Shown here in pieces: positions 17,987 to 26,860 of a stretch of 64,000 nt of DNA. The DNA lies in assembly GCF_014699005.1 (NCBI RefSeq), contig NZ_JACWZY010000002.1, positions 248,001 to 312,000 on the forward strand. The letters are read 5' to 3'. A program made the translations under genes and the position numbers. A model generated the notes under the pieces. It was not told where the DNA came from, searched no databases, and saw only the letters and a list, made by a program, of their open reading frames with translations. Each line of letters opens with the position of its first letter. The first letter of the stretch is position 1. The DNA is from Spirosoma profusum (GTDB taxonomy: Bacteria > Bacteroidota > Bacteroidia > Cytophagales > Spirosomataceae).

Positions 17987-17998
17987 GCTCGGAACCTC
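17987..17998 (+). repeat. Copy of the tRNA-Cys 3' end (possible right att site)
   Basis: GCTCGGAACCTC is identical to 3339-3350 of tRNA-Cys. The preceding bases (GGTTCAGGTT) partly match the tRNA T-arm. A 22-bp palindrome with ATAATCA/TGATTAT arms lies just upstream (17953-17974). Confidence 0.4.
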
Positions 17999-18019
17999 TT
18001 TCCTAAATTAATAATCTTA

Positions 18020-18066
18020 CCATTTTGCCGATACTCCTGTGTGAGTTTGGCAAAATGGCATTTTTT
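18020..18066 (+). terminator. Intrinsic terminator upstream of the act promoter
   Basis: A 10-bp perfect stem (CCATTTTGCC at 18020-18029 with 18049-18058) is extended inward by ACTC/GAGT and followed by CA and six T residues (18061-18066). It shields the respiratory operon from upstream transcription. Confidence 0.8.
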
Positions 18067-18170
18067 GTGACTAAAGTACTAAACAAAGGATAAGGTTTGC
18101 GTAAACAATATGACTATTAACTACGGCTTAATTAGAAAGGGTATAAATAAAAAACACTGAAACCACAACT

Positions 18171-18202
18171 TTTGCCTATACAGTAATCGTGTCGTACTTT
18201 TG
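18171..18202 (+). promoter_or_regulatory. Promoter of the act-cox respiratory operon
   Basis: A -33 element TTTG (18171-18174) and a -7 element TACTTTTG (18195-18202) are separated by 20 bases. This fits the Bacteroidota housekeeping consensus (TTTG, 19-21 bases, TAnnTTTG) exactly. Transcription would start near 18209, about 55 bases before the preferred actA start. Confidence 0.85.
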
Positions 18203-18262
18203 GACGCTAATAAATAAGTAGTAGTGATTATGTTGATTCACTCGAATAATAAAGTTCATAAA

Positions 18263-19513
18263 ATGAGTCGTTTATACAAGCTTTGCGGGGCTATTGTTCT
18301 TTTGCTAATGCTATTGGCCTCCAATAGTCAGGTGAAAGCACAAGATGCAGCCCCAGCAGGTGGTGCGGACGCTGAAAAAGGAAAGACCTTATTTACTAAC
18401 AATTGCGCCCAGTGCCACTCTGTAACGGACGAAAAGGTTGTAGGTCCTGGCCTAAAGGGAATCCGGGATAGAGCTCCGGGTGGTGATTGGCTGCACAAGT
18501 GGATTAAAAACTCGTCGGCGCTTATCGCTTCGGGAGATCAGTACGCAAACCAGGTTTTCAATGCCAATGGTAAGATTCAGATGTCAAGCTTCCCAAGTCT
18601 GTCGGATGCTGACATTGATGGAATTCTAGCTTACGTTGACCAAGCAAGCGCCCCTGCAAAACCTGCTGCAGGAGGAGAGCAAGGCAACAATACTGCTCCA
18701 GCCGGAGCGACAGCATCTTCAGGCCCATCTGAGATGTTTACAGTTGTACTGGTTGCCCTGCTGGTTGTAATGTTGTTAGTACTCGGCGTTCTGCTGGTAA
18801 TCGTAACAATCCTGTCAAAAGCTGTTTCGCCCGTTACAACTACAGATGGTACGCAGGTTCCTTCTGCTTTTGGTCAAAAACTGAGAACAGGTCTATCTAA
18901 TGCATTTAATAATCCAACGCTACGTTCAATTGTTATCTGGTTGTTCTTACTAGTAGCTGCTAAAGAAACGATTGATGGCGCTTATGGGGTAGGTATCCAG
19001 CAGGGATACGCTCCGAAACAGCCTATCGCTTACTCGCACAAACTTCACGCGGGACAATATAAAATCGATTGTAATTATTGTCATACAGGTGCTCAGAAAG
19101 GTAAGAATGCAACCATTCCAGCCGCTAACATTTGTATGAACTGCCACGGCGTTATTAAGAAAGAATCGCCGGAGATTCAGAAGATTTACGCAGCCATCGA
19201 AAATAATCGGCCTATCGAATGGATTCGGGTTCACAATCTTCCTGATTTAGCGTACTTCAACCACTCGCAACACGTAAACGTAGGAAACGTAGCGTGCCAG
19301 ACTTGCCATGGCGAAATCGAAAAGATGGAAGTAGTGGAAGCACGTACTTCGCTGACGATGGGCTGGTGTATCGATTGCCACCGCCGTACGGATGTCAATA
19401 CGAAAGACAATGCGTATTATGACAAACTTGTTGCTCTCCACCGGAAAGAAAGCAAAGATCCACTGAAAGTGGCCAATATTGGTGGTTTAGAATGTTCTAA
19501 ATGTCACTATTAA
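18263..19513 (+). CDS. actA: Alternative complex III subunit ActA, multiheme cytochrome c
   Basis: ActA is the multiheme cytochrome that takes electrons from the iron-sulfur subunit of quinol:cytochrome c oxidoreductase. Six CxxCH heme sites are visible: CAQCH near residue 48 in an N-terminal class I cytochrome domain, then CNYCH, CMNCH, CQTCH, CIDCH and CSKCH (about 271-415) forming the pentaheme part. A signal peptide (MSRLYKLCGAIVLLLMLLAS), a strong membrane helix (about 157-183) and a second (about 222-236) separate the two heme domains. In-frame starts exist at 18224 (GTG) and 18230; 18263 is preferred because it gives a clean signal peptide. First gene of the operon. Confidence 0.92.
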   Translation: MSRLYKLCGAIVLLLMLLASNSQVKAQDAAPAGGADAEKGKTLFTNNCAQCHSVTDEKVVGPGLKGIRDRAPGGDWLHKWIKNSSALIASGDQYANQVFNANGKIQMSSFPSLSDADIDGILAYVDQASAPAKPAAGGEQGNNTAPAGATASSGPSEMFTVVLVALLVVMLLVLGVLLVIVTILSKAVSPVTTTDGTQVPSAFGQKLRTGLSNAFNNPTLRSIVIWLFLLVAAKETIDGAYGVGIQQGYAPKQPIAYSHKLHAGQYKIDCNYCHTGAQKGKNATIPAANICMNCHGVIKKESPEIQKIYAAIENNRPIEWIRVHNLPDLAYFNHSQHVNVGNVACQTCHGEIEKMEVVEARTSLTMGWCIDCHRRTDVNTKDNAYYDKLVALHRKESKDPLKVANIGGLECSKCHY

Positions 19514-19569
19514 TCCACAGGGCCATATAGGCCATTCAACCAATAGGATACTTACCGCATACAACACGC

Positions 19570-22500
19570 ATGGAAAATACATCTAAACGGTATTGGAAAG
19601 GGGTTGAAGAATTACGTAACGACGCTACGTTCGTAAAGAACGCAAACAGCGAATTTGCGAATCCAGACCTAAGCGAATCGTCGAGTGACCTGGACGGTCT
19701 GCTCGGTGGATCGAATACCCAACGCCGTGACTTTCTTAAAGTAATGGGTTTTGGTATGGCCGCCGTTTCGCTGGCCGCCTGTGAAACGCCGGTTCATAAA
19801 GCCATTCCTTATATTAATAAGCCGGAGTTTACGTTCCCTTCCATCTCTGACTACTACGCGTCTACATTTAGTGAAGGGGGAGATTATGCTGCCATTCTAG
19901 TTGAAACCCGTGAAGGGCGGCCCATTAAAATTGAAGGAAACCCTTCGTCAAGCGTATCGAAAGGAGGGACAACGCCCCGTTCGCAGGCTTCAGTTCTATC
20001 TCTCTACGATATTGACAAACTGAAAGGCCCAAAACGTGGTGAAGCAGATATCGACTGGGCCACAGCGGACCGGGAAATTATTAGTCAACTAAATTCAGTT
20101 GCCGCGAAGGGTGGCGCTATCCGAATCGTTACGTCGACGATTCTAAGCCCAACTACTAAAGCCGTAGTCGCTGATTTTATCGCCAAATTCCCGACCGCCA
20201 GCCACATTACGTACGATGCCAATTCTGTTTTTGGACTCATGCAGGCTAACCAGGCTTCGTTTGGTAAAGCAGTCATTCCATCTTACGATTTTGGTAAAGC
20301 ACAAACCATTGTCGGCATTGGAGCCGATTTCTTGGGTACGTGGGTTGCTCCAATCGAATATATGGGTGGGTACGTAAAAGGACGTCAGGTGGGTGCGATA
20401 GGTGGTGGCAAGAAAACCATGTCGCGGCACTACCAATTTGAGACAGGCCTTTCGCTAACAGGCGCCAATGCTGACTACCGCACGGCTATTAAACCATCGC
20501 AGGAAGGGCTTGTTGTAGCTGCTCTATATAATAAGGTAGCTGCTAAAGTTGGTGGAGCCGCTATTAGTACTTCTAGTATTGATGTTCCTAATCTGGATAA
20601 AGCCGCTACTGACTTAGCTAGCTCGCGTGGCAAAGCGTTGGTCGTTTCTGGCTCGAATGATCCCAACATACAGATTGTTGTTAACGCACTAAATAACCTG
20701 CTGGGAAGTTACGGCGTAACCATTGATCTGAATTCACCAGTTAATTATCGGCAAGGTAATGATCAGCAGATGAATGCCTTCATCGATGAAGCGAAAGCTG
20801 GACGTGTTGGTGCTGCTCTGTTTTTTGCGTCGAACCCAGTTTATGACCACCCACGTGGCGCCGAACTGGCTGAGGCATTACCAAAGCTTCAATTATCTGT
20901 TTCCTTCGCCGATCGGGCCGATGAAACGGCTTCGCTGGCTAAATATATCACCCCGGCTCCTCATTTTCTGGAGTGCTGGGGCGATGCTGAGCCCAAACCA
21001 GGATTTTACAGCCTTACGCAACCGGCCATTACCCATATTTTCAAAACTCGTCAGTTCCAATCGAGTTTATTGACTTGGGTAGGCAAATCAAATGATTACC
21101 AGGCTTATCTGAAAAACTACTGGCGTACAACGCAGTATCCAAAAGCATCTGGCTTTAGTTCGTTCGATGCATTCTGGGTGAAATGCCTGAATGATGGAGT
21201 GTTCGAGCCAACTACGGGTGCTACGTCTGGTGGAGCTTCCTTCACAGGCAATGTTGCTCAGGCTGCTGCTGGTATCGCGCAACGTTACAAACCAACTACA
21301 GGTATGGAAGTATGTCTGTACGAAAAGGTTGGTGTAGGTACGGGGGCAATGGCCAATAATCCGTGGTTACAGGAATTACCTGATCCAGTTACGAAAGCCT
21401 GCTGGGATAACTATGCTGCTCTTTCACAGAAGACCGCCAAAGAACTAAACGTCGTACAGAATGATCTGGTGACAGTTACAGTCAATGGTAAATCGGTTGA
21501 ATTGCCTGTAATAATTCAACCTGGTCAGGCTGATAACACGGTTTCGATTGCCATCGGTTATGGACGTGAGAAAGGAGGTAAATCAGCAAATGGCGTAGGT
21601 GAAAATGTGTATCCATTTGTAAGCCTTGTTGGTGGATACGCTACGTATGCAGCGTTTAGCGCGAAAGTTGAGAAAGCAAGCGGCTCCCATGAAATTGCTC
21701 AGACCCAGACACACGATACGGTAATGGGTCGGAAAGCAGTGTTGCAGGAAACACGTTTAGCTGAGTACGTAAAAAATCCAAAAGCTGGCCGGTATGAACC
21801 GCACGTTCAAACCTCAAAAGGCCCTGTTGATCCGAACGACATTACACTCTGGAATGGCTACGGAAAACCCGTTCACTCTTGGGGAATGGTCATTGACCTT
21901 AATTCCTGCCTGGGTTGTGGTACGTGTATCGTAGCTTGTAATGCGGAGAACAACATTCAGGTGGTTGGTCGGAAAGAAGTAATTCGACGTCGTGAAATGC
22001 ACTGGCTACGTATCGACCGATACTACAGTAGTGATGCCGACGTAGAGGATTATTCGGCTATGGAGGTTGCTTCTGCAAATCCGGAAGTTACGTTCCAGCC
22101 GATGCTTTGCCAGCACTGCAGTAACGCTCCTTGTGAAACGGTTTGCCCGGTTCTGGCAACGACACACAGCACGGAAGGACTGAACCAAATGACGTATAAC
22201 CGTTGCATTGGAACGCGCTACTGTGCCAACAACTGTCCCTATAAAGTACGTCGTTTCAACTGGTTCAAATACTTCGATAATGATAATTTCGATTATCATT
22301 TTAACAATGACCTTGGTAAAATGGTCATTAACCCAGACGTAACGGTACGTTCACGGGGGGTTATCGAAAAGTGTTCATTCTGCGTACAACGTATTCAGGA
22401 GAGCAAACTGACCGCGAAGAAAGAGCGTCGTACCTTGGCTCCTGATGAAGTACAGACAGCATGTTCGCAAGCATGTTCGACAGGTGCCATCATTTTTGGA

Positions 22501-22680
22501 GATATGAACAACCCTGAGAGCACTATTTCGAAAGTCTTAATGGCTGAACAGAATGAACGTGCTTTTCACGTACTGGAAGAAATTAACGTGAGACCGCAAA
22601 TCTCGTACCTGACCAAAATTCGGAATAAGGACGAAGAGCCTAAAAACAATAAAAACGCTCAGCAGGAATCTCACGCATAA
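19570..22680 (+). CDS. actB: Alternative complex III subunit ActB, molybdopterin-like/iron-sulfur protein
   Basis: This 1,036-residue protein fuses a molybdopterin-oxidoreductase-like domain (about 60-740), which in this complex lacks a working cofactor, to a ferredoxin-type domain. Cysteine clusters CLGCGTCIVAC (about 780), CQHCSNAPCETVCPV (about 847), CANNCPYKVRRF and CSFCVQRIQESK with CSQACSTGAI hold the iron-sulfur centres that pass electrons to ActA. A twin-arginine motif, RRDFLKVMGFGM, begins near residue 51 after an unusually long N-terminal extension, as in other ActB proteins, and is followed by SLAAC, a possible lipobox. It follows actA by 56 bases. Confidence 0.95.
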   Translation: MENTSKRYWKGVEELRNDATFVKNANSEFANPDLSESSSDLDGLLGGSNTQRRDFLKVMGFGMAAVSLAACETPVHKAIPYINKPEFTFPSISDYYASTFSEGGDYAAILVETREGRPIKIEGNPSSSVSKGGTTPRSQASVLSLYDIDKLKGPKRGEADIDWATADREIISQLNSVAAKGGAIRIVTSTILSPTTKAVVADFIAKFPTASHITYDANSVFGLMQANQASFGKAVIPSYDFGKAQTIVGIGADFLGTWVAPIEYMGGYVKGRQVGAIGGGKKTMSRHYQFETGLSLTGANADYRTAIKPSQEGLVVAALYNKVAAKVGGAAISTSSIDVPNLDKAATDLASSRGKALVVSGSNDPNIQIVVNALNNLLGSYGVTIDLNSPVNYRQGNDQQMNAFIDEAKAGRVGAALFFASNPVYDHPRGAELAEALPKLQLSVSFADRADETASLAKYITPAPHFLECWGDAEPKPGFYSLTQPAITHIFKTRQFQSSLLTWVGKSNDYQAYLKNYWRTTQYPKASGFSSFDAFWVKCLNDGVFEPTTGATSGGASFTGNVAQAAAGIAQRYKPTTGMEVCLYEKVGVGTGAMANNPWLQELPDPVTKACWDNYAALSQKTAKELNVVQNDLVTVTVNGKSVELPVIIQPGQADNTVSIAIGYGREKGGKSANGVGENVYPFVSLVGGYATYAAFSAKVEKASGSHEIAQTQTHDTVMGRKAVLQETRLAEYVKNPKAGRYEPHVQTSKGPVDPNDITLWNGYGKPVHSWGMVIDLNSCLGCGTCIVACNAENNIQVVGRKEVIRRREMHWLRIDRYYSSDADVEDYSAMEVASANPEVTFQPMLCQHCSNAPCETVCPVLATTHSTEGLNQMTYNRCIGTRYCANNCPYKVRRFNWFKYFDNDNFDYHFNNDLGKMVINPDVTVRSRGVIEKCSFCVQRIQESKLTAKKERRTLAPDEVQTACSQACSTGAIIFGDMNNPESTISKVLMAEQNERAFHVLEEINVRPQISYLTKIRNKDEEPKNNKNAQQESHA

Positions 22681-22779
22681 AACCAAAATACGACTTACGA
22701 TATAAGGATTACGTAGTAAAGCTGTCGTAATTTTATAGTTCGTAAATCGTGCATCGCAAATCGTAAATACAGTAAGTAT

Positions 22780-24210
22780 ATGTCGCATGTTACATCAGCT
22801 GTAAGAACTCCTCTCGTTACCGGTGGTAAAACCTATGCCGACGTAACGGAGGATATCAGCAAACAGGTTGAAGGTGCCCCTACTCGTGAGTGGACCATTG
22901 CCTTTATTATTGCTGTAGTTGTACTCATTTACGGTACTGCCTGTTTGTTCTGGACATGGTGGGAAGGTCTGGGTGTTTGGGGACTTAACAAAACCGTTGG
23001 TTGGGCCTGGGATATTACCAACTTCGTATGGTGGGTCGGTATCGGGCACGCTGGTACGCTGATTTCGGCGATTCTCCTTTTGTTCCGGCAGAAATGGCGG
23101 ACAGCCGTTAACCGTGCTGCTGAGGCTATGACAATTTTTGCCGTTATCTGTGCCGCCAGCTTTATCATGATGCACGCTGGACGTCCGTGGGTAGCTTACT
23201 GGTGTCTGCCACTACCTAATACGTTAGGCTCCCTCTGGGTAAACTTCAAATCTCCACTGGTTTGGGACGTATTTGCCATCAGTACGTATTTTACCGTATC
23301 GCTGGTGTTCTGGTATATGGGTCTTATTCCTGATTTAGCCACAATCCGCGATCGGGCACGTAGCAAAGTATCTCGTTACATGTACGGAGCTTTCTCACTC
23401 GGCTGGAACGGTTCCGCAAAAACATGGGCTCGTTATGAATACATGAGTTTGATTCTGGCTGGTCTGTCTACACCGCTGGTACTTTCTGTACACACGATTG
23501 TAAGTATGGACTTTGCTACATCGGTTATTCCTGGCTGGCACACCACTATCTTCCCCCCCTACTTCGTGGCTGGTGCTATCTTCTCCGGTTTCGCGATGGT
23601 ACAAAACCTGGTGTTGATTATCCGGGTTGTGTTCAAACTAGAAGATTACATCACTGTTGAACACATCGAATCGATGAACAAAGTCATTACGTTGACAGGT
23701 TCGATCGTGGGTGTAGCCTATTTAACGGAGTTCTTTATTGCCTGGTATTCAGGAGTTGAATTTGAAAGTTATGCCTTTATCAACCGAGCTACTGGGCCAT
23801 ACTGGTGGGCATACTGGGCCATGATGACCTGTAACGTAATTACGCCACAGCTTTTCTGGTCGCGGGCTATCCGTCGGAGCATTGTCTGGACATTTGTGCT
23901 ATCCGTTGTTGTAAACATCGGTATGTGGTTCGAGCGTTTCGTAATTATTGTTACGTCGCTACACCGCGATTACCTGCCATCGAGCTGGGCTATGTTCCAC
24001 CCAACATTGTTTGACATCAGCGATTACATTTTCTCATTTGGCTTATTCTTCACTTTGTTCCTGCTGTTCTCGAAATTCCTGCCGGTAGTGAACATGGCCG
24101 AAGTGAAAACCATTATCAAATCATCGTCCGAAAAACTACCTGCTTCTGTATCAGGTGTAGCTAAAGGCGAACGGGTTGCTAATCCGACGTTTAACAAAGA
24201 CGTAGAATAA
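22780..24210 (+). CDS. actC: Alternative complex III subunit ActC, NrfD-like membrane subunit
   Basis: ActC is an NrfD/PsrC-family integral membrane protein of 476 residues with about ten hydrophobic helices. It forms the quinol-oxidising membrane core of the complex. Recognisable features are the [14 protein letters not shown] first helix, the [19 protein letters not shown] segment (about 86-104) with its quinol-site histidine, and [19 protein letters not shown] (about 237-255). The 99-base gap before it contains short repeats of TCGTAAAT and is not obviously a promoter. Confidence 0.95.
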   Translation: MSHVTSAVRTPLVTGGKTYADVTEDISKQVEGAPTREWTIAFIIAVVVLIYGTACLFWTWWEGLGVWGLNKTVGWAWDITNFVWWVGIGHAGTLISAILLLFRQKWRTAVNRAAEAMTIFAVICAASFIMMHAGRPWVAYWCLPLPNTLGSLWVNFKSPLVWDVFAISTYFTVSLVFWYMGLIPDLATIRDRARSKVSRYMYGAFSLGWNGSAKTWARYEYMSLILAGLSTPLVLSVHTIVSMDFATSVIPGWHTTIFPPYFVAGAIFSGFAMVQNLVLIIRVVFKLEDYITVEHIESMNKVITLTGSIVGVAYLTEFFIAWYSGVEFESYAFINRATGPYWWAYWAMMTCNVITPQLFWSRAIRRSIVWTFVLSVVVNIGMWFERFVIIVTSLHRDYLPSSWAMFHPTLFDISDYIFSFGLFFTLFLLFSKFLPVVNMAEVKTIIKSSSEKLPASVSGVAKGERVANPTFNKDVE

Positions 24211-24274
24211 AAAATGTTTCGGTGGAACAGCTTGGCGGTTCGACCGAACCTGAAAATTTGAACCAGTAAAAAGT

Positions 24275-24808
24275 ATGTCAGACGCACATAGCAACGGTAA
24301 ATTCTTAGTCGGCATTTATGATGATGACGACGTAGTATTGCAAGCCGTTAAGGATGTAAAAAAAGCAGGAGTTCGGATTCACGAAGTCTATTCACCATTC
24401 CCGATTCACGGACTAGATGTAGCACTTGGACATCCGCGTTCGAGACTGGGTATTGCGGCTTTTATGTTCGCTTTGTCGGGAACGATTACGGCATTATCAC
24501 TAACGTTCTACACAGAAGGTTTTGATTGGCCAATGATCGTGGGTGGTAAAGATTCCTATTCGCCTATTATTTACGTGCCGATTTTTTTCGAATTAACGGT
24601 ACTATTCTGTGCTTTAGGTATGGTGGGCACCTTTCTGGTTTCGAATGGCTTGGGACCAACCGTTAAGCCATTGATGTACGACTTACGAACTACCGACAAT
24701 AAGTTTGCAATGGCCATCGACCTGAGCAAAAATAATATTGGTGAGGTTGATATTGAGCAGATTCTGAAAAGTTCAGGCGCTGCTGAAGTAAATGTTAAGC
24801 AGTTCTAA
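24275..24808 (+). CDS. actD: Alternative complex III subunit ActD (DUF3341)
   Basis: A 177-residue membrane protein of the DUF3341/ActD family. It begins with a soluble ferredoxin-like segment (GIYDDDDVVLQAVKDVKKAG, then VYSPFPIHGLD, about 11-50), followed by two membrane helices (about 66-85 and 103-123) and a C-terminal soluble tail. In the complex it packs against ActC. Position between actC and actE is the standard order. Confidence 0.93.
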   Translation: MSDAHSNGKFLVGIYDDDDVVLQAVKDVKKAGVRIHEVYSPFPIHGLDVALGHPRSRLGIAAFMFALSGTITALSLTFYTEGFDWPMIVGGKDSYSPIIYVPIFFELTVLFCALGMVGTFLVSNGLGPTVKPLMYDLRTTDNKFAMAIDLSKNNIGEVDIEQILKSSGAAEVNVKQF

Positions 24809-24816
24809 TAGTAAGA

Positions 24817-25428
24817 ATGAGAATGATTACTAAACATACGAGCATAACCACACTGGCTTTCATCGGACTACTGTTTGCGGGTACATCCTGTAAAAAAGGC
24901 CATGAAAACACCGGTGTCGAATATGCACCACAGATGTATGATGCCGTGGGGTATGAGCCATATCGCCAGATTAGGCCTAATACCATCAATCCACAGGGAT
25001 TAAACATGCGCTTACCAGCTCGCGGTACGGTAGCTCGTCCAAATTATCACACCAAGTTTGGTGAAGGTGCTTCGGCTACTACCGACCTGATGATCTATAA
25101 TATTCCGGCTGATAGTATCGGAATCGCTGAACGGGTATTAACCAATCCTATTCCACAGACGGAGAAATCAATGGCTGAAGGCCAACTACTTTACACTCGT
25201 TATTGCAGCCATTGCCATGGTGCAGATGGTAAAGGTGATGGACCTGTTGGCAAGGAGTATAAAGGGGTACCTAACTATTCATCCGATGCCTTAAAAACAT
25301 TGAATGATGGGCATATTTTCCACGTGATTACTCATGGTAAAGGGCGTATGTGGCCACATGGTTCGCAAATCACACCTGAAGACCGATGGAAGATTGTACA
25401 GTATGTGCATAAATTACAACAAGGGTAA
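24817..25428 (+). CDS. actE: Alternative complex III subunit ActE, monoheme cytochrome c lipoprotein
   Basis: This 203-residue protein has a lipoprotein signal (lipobox LFAGTSC, cysteine near residue 27) and one class I cytochrome c domain with CSHCH near residue 130 and a distal methionine candidate in GKGRMWPHG. It is a peripheral electron-transfer subunit of the complex. It follows actD by 8 bases; ATG at 24823 is an equally possible start. Confidence 0.92.
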   Translation: MRMITKHTSITTLAFIGLLFAGTSCKKGHENTGVEYAPQMYDAVGYEPYRQIRPNTINPQGLNMRLPARGTVARPNYHTKFGEGASATTDLMIYNIPADSIGIAERVLTNPIPQTEKSMAEGQLLYTRYCSHCHGADGKGDGPVGKEYKGVPNYSSDALKTLNDGHIFHVITHGKGRMWPHGSQITPEDRWKIVQYVHKLQQG

Positions 25429-25524
25429 TCTTGAGTTCTCAGAATTGAGGAGTATGGACTTCGTTCGCGAATCATCCAACTCCCTGACTGATAACTAAAA
25501 ACTGAAAACTGAAAACCATTAAGA

Positions 25525-26841
25525 ATGGCATCGGCTCACGCAATACCGTCCTTAGACGAACAATTTGAATTTACTGCGGAATCCAAACGTCGAATTTTCA
25601 TCGGCCTTGGAGTCGGAGTCGCGCTGGTAGCAATTGGCGCGTATTTACTAGCATCAGGTGCAGGTTCGCACGGACATGATGCGCATGCAACTGCCCATGG
25701 GGCTGGTGCTCATGAGGCCCACGAAGGTGGACATCATGCTTACAAATGGACTAACCGACTTTGGGCTAATGTTTGGCTGAATGCTATCTATTTTACAGGC
25801 GCTGCGGTTACAGGCATGTTCGTCATGTCTTATAATTACCTGGCCCAGGCAGGCTGGTCTGTTTCGTTTAAGCGTGTGTCAGAAGCGATGCCGGCTTATT
25901 TGCCATTTATGGGTGCGGTTGTGTTAGCCGTTTTTTTTATTGCTGGCCATGATCTTTTCCACTGGACCCACCCTGAACTATATGACAAGGCAAGTCCTGA
26001 GTTTGATCCTATCATTAATGGCAAAAAAGGATTTTTAAATATGCCTTTCTATGTAGGACGTATCATTGCCTATTTTGGCCTCTGGTATTTCCTATGGTTA
26101 AAGCTGCGTAATTTTTCATTGCAGGAAGATTTATACGGTGGTACCGATTACTATGAGAAAAGTATCAAGTTCGGAACGGCTTTTCTATTGGTCTTTGGTG
26201 TTACGTCGTCGACATCTGCCTGGGATTTTGTTATGTCTATTGATACGCACTGGTTTAGTACCATGTTTGGTTGGTATACATTGGCAAGCTGGCACGTAAC
26301 AGGACTGGCCATTATTACGTTAACGGTCGTTATGTTGAAGGAGCGTGGCTATATGCAATGGGTAAATGAAAGCCATCTGCATGATCTTGGCAAATTTATG
26401 TTTGCGTTCACGATTTTCTGGACTTATGTATGGTTTGCCCAGTTCATGCTTATTTACTACGCTAACTTACCTGAAGAAACCATTTACTATCGGGAGCGTT
26501 TTAGTGGGTATGGTGGGATATATAGGACTCCGTTTTTGGTAAACATCCTACTTTGCTTTGTATTCCCTTTCCTGATTCTGATGACACGGGATGCGAAACG
26601 GACGCATATTATTTTGAAACTAGCAGCTTGGTGTATCATTGTAGGTCACTACTTTGATTTCTACAATAACATTATGCCCGGTACGGTAGGTGAACATGGT
26701 GGTTTCGGACCTATGGAATTTGGCATGATACTGATTTTTGCTTCTGGATTTGTCTGGTCTCTCTACTCGCAGTTGGCAAAAGCAAACCTGATTCCGAAAA
26801 ATCACCCAATGCTTGAAGAGACTCTGCATCACGACATTTAA
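25525..26841 (+). CDS. actF: Alternative complex III subunit ActF
   Basis: This 438-residue membrane protein has about ten helices and is homologous to ActC but smaller. Family features include the ISPASAHAIP-like N-terminus with a histidine-rich loop (about residues 50-75, HGHDAHATAHGAGAHEAHEG), SSTSAWDFVMSIDTHWFSTM (about 229-248) and WFAQFMLIYYANLPEET. It completes the ActABCDEF set. The 96-base gap before it includes a short run of AACTGAAA repeats. Confidence 0.93.
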   Translation: MASAHAIPSLDEQFEFTAESKRRIFIGLGVGVALVAIGAYLLASGAGSHGHDAHATAHGAGAHEAHEGGHHAYKWTNRLWANVWLNAIYFTGAAVTGMFVMSYNYLAQAGWSVSFKRVSEAMPAYLPFMGAVVLAVFFIAGHDLFHWTHPELYDKASPEFDPIINGKKGFLNMPFYVGRIIAYFGLWYFLWLKLRNFSLQEDLYGGTDYYEKSIKFGTAFLLVFGVTSSTSAWDFVMSIDTHWFSTMFGWYTLASWHVTGLAIITLTVVMLKERGYMQWVNESHLHDLGKFMFAFTIFWTYVWFAQFMLIYYANLPEETIYYRERFSGYGGIYRTPFLVNILLCFVFPFLILMTRDAKRTHIILKLAAWCIIVGHYFDFYNNIMPGTVGEHGGFGPMEFGMILIFASGFVWSLYSQLAKANLIPKNHPMLEETLHHDI

Positions 26842-26860
26842 TTTATAATCCGCTAGCACG

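Larger units (their letters stand above)
3339..17998. mobile_element. Putative genomic island inserted at tRNA-Cys
   Basis: The block is bounded by a 12-bp direct repeat of the tRNA-Cys 3' end (3339-3350 and 17987-17998). The right copy is preceded by GGTTCA, resembling the T-arm, and by three CGTCCCCT direct repeats (17877, 17906, 17918) that could be integrase arm sites. The content is accessory (HTCS, giant surface protein, LytTR, a MITE-like element), while both flanks are core genes. There is no integrase gene, so this is either a decayed island or a chance 12-bp match. Confidence 0.35.
17755..18066 (+). ncRNA. Candidate structured RNA with tandem hairpins
   Basis: Two adjacent hairpins (GGTCGGG/CCCGACC at 17755-17779 and GAGCCG/CGGCTC at 17784-17810) each display the same GGGAACCACC (17761-17770, 17791-17800). 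A GAATC/GATTC hairpin (17822-17837) and a proper intrinsic terminator (18020-18066) follow. No gene precedes the terminator on this strand, so it may end a short RNA. No clear promoter was found and no known RNA family is recognised; the segment also overlaps the putative att region. Confidence 0.3.

Noticed and set aside
22681-22779. TCGTAAAT-type repeats between actB and actC as a promoter or riboswitch
   Set aside because: Only short degenerate repeats are seen, without a -7/-33 pair or stable fold; probably a neutral spacer repeat.
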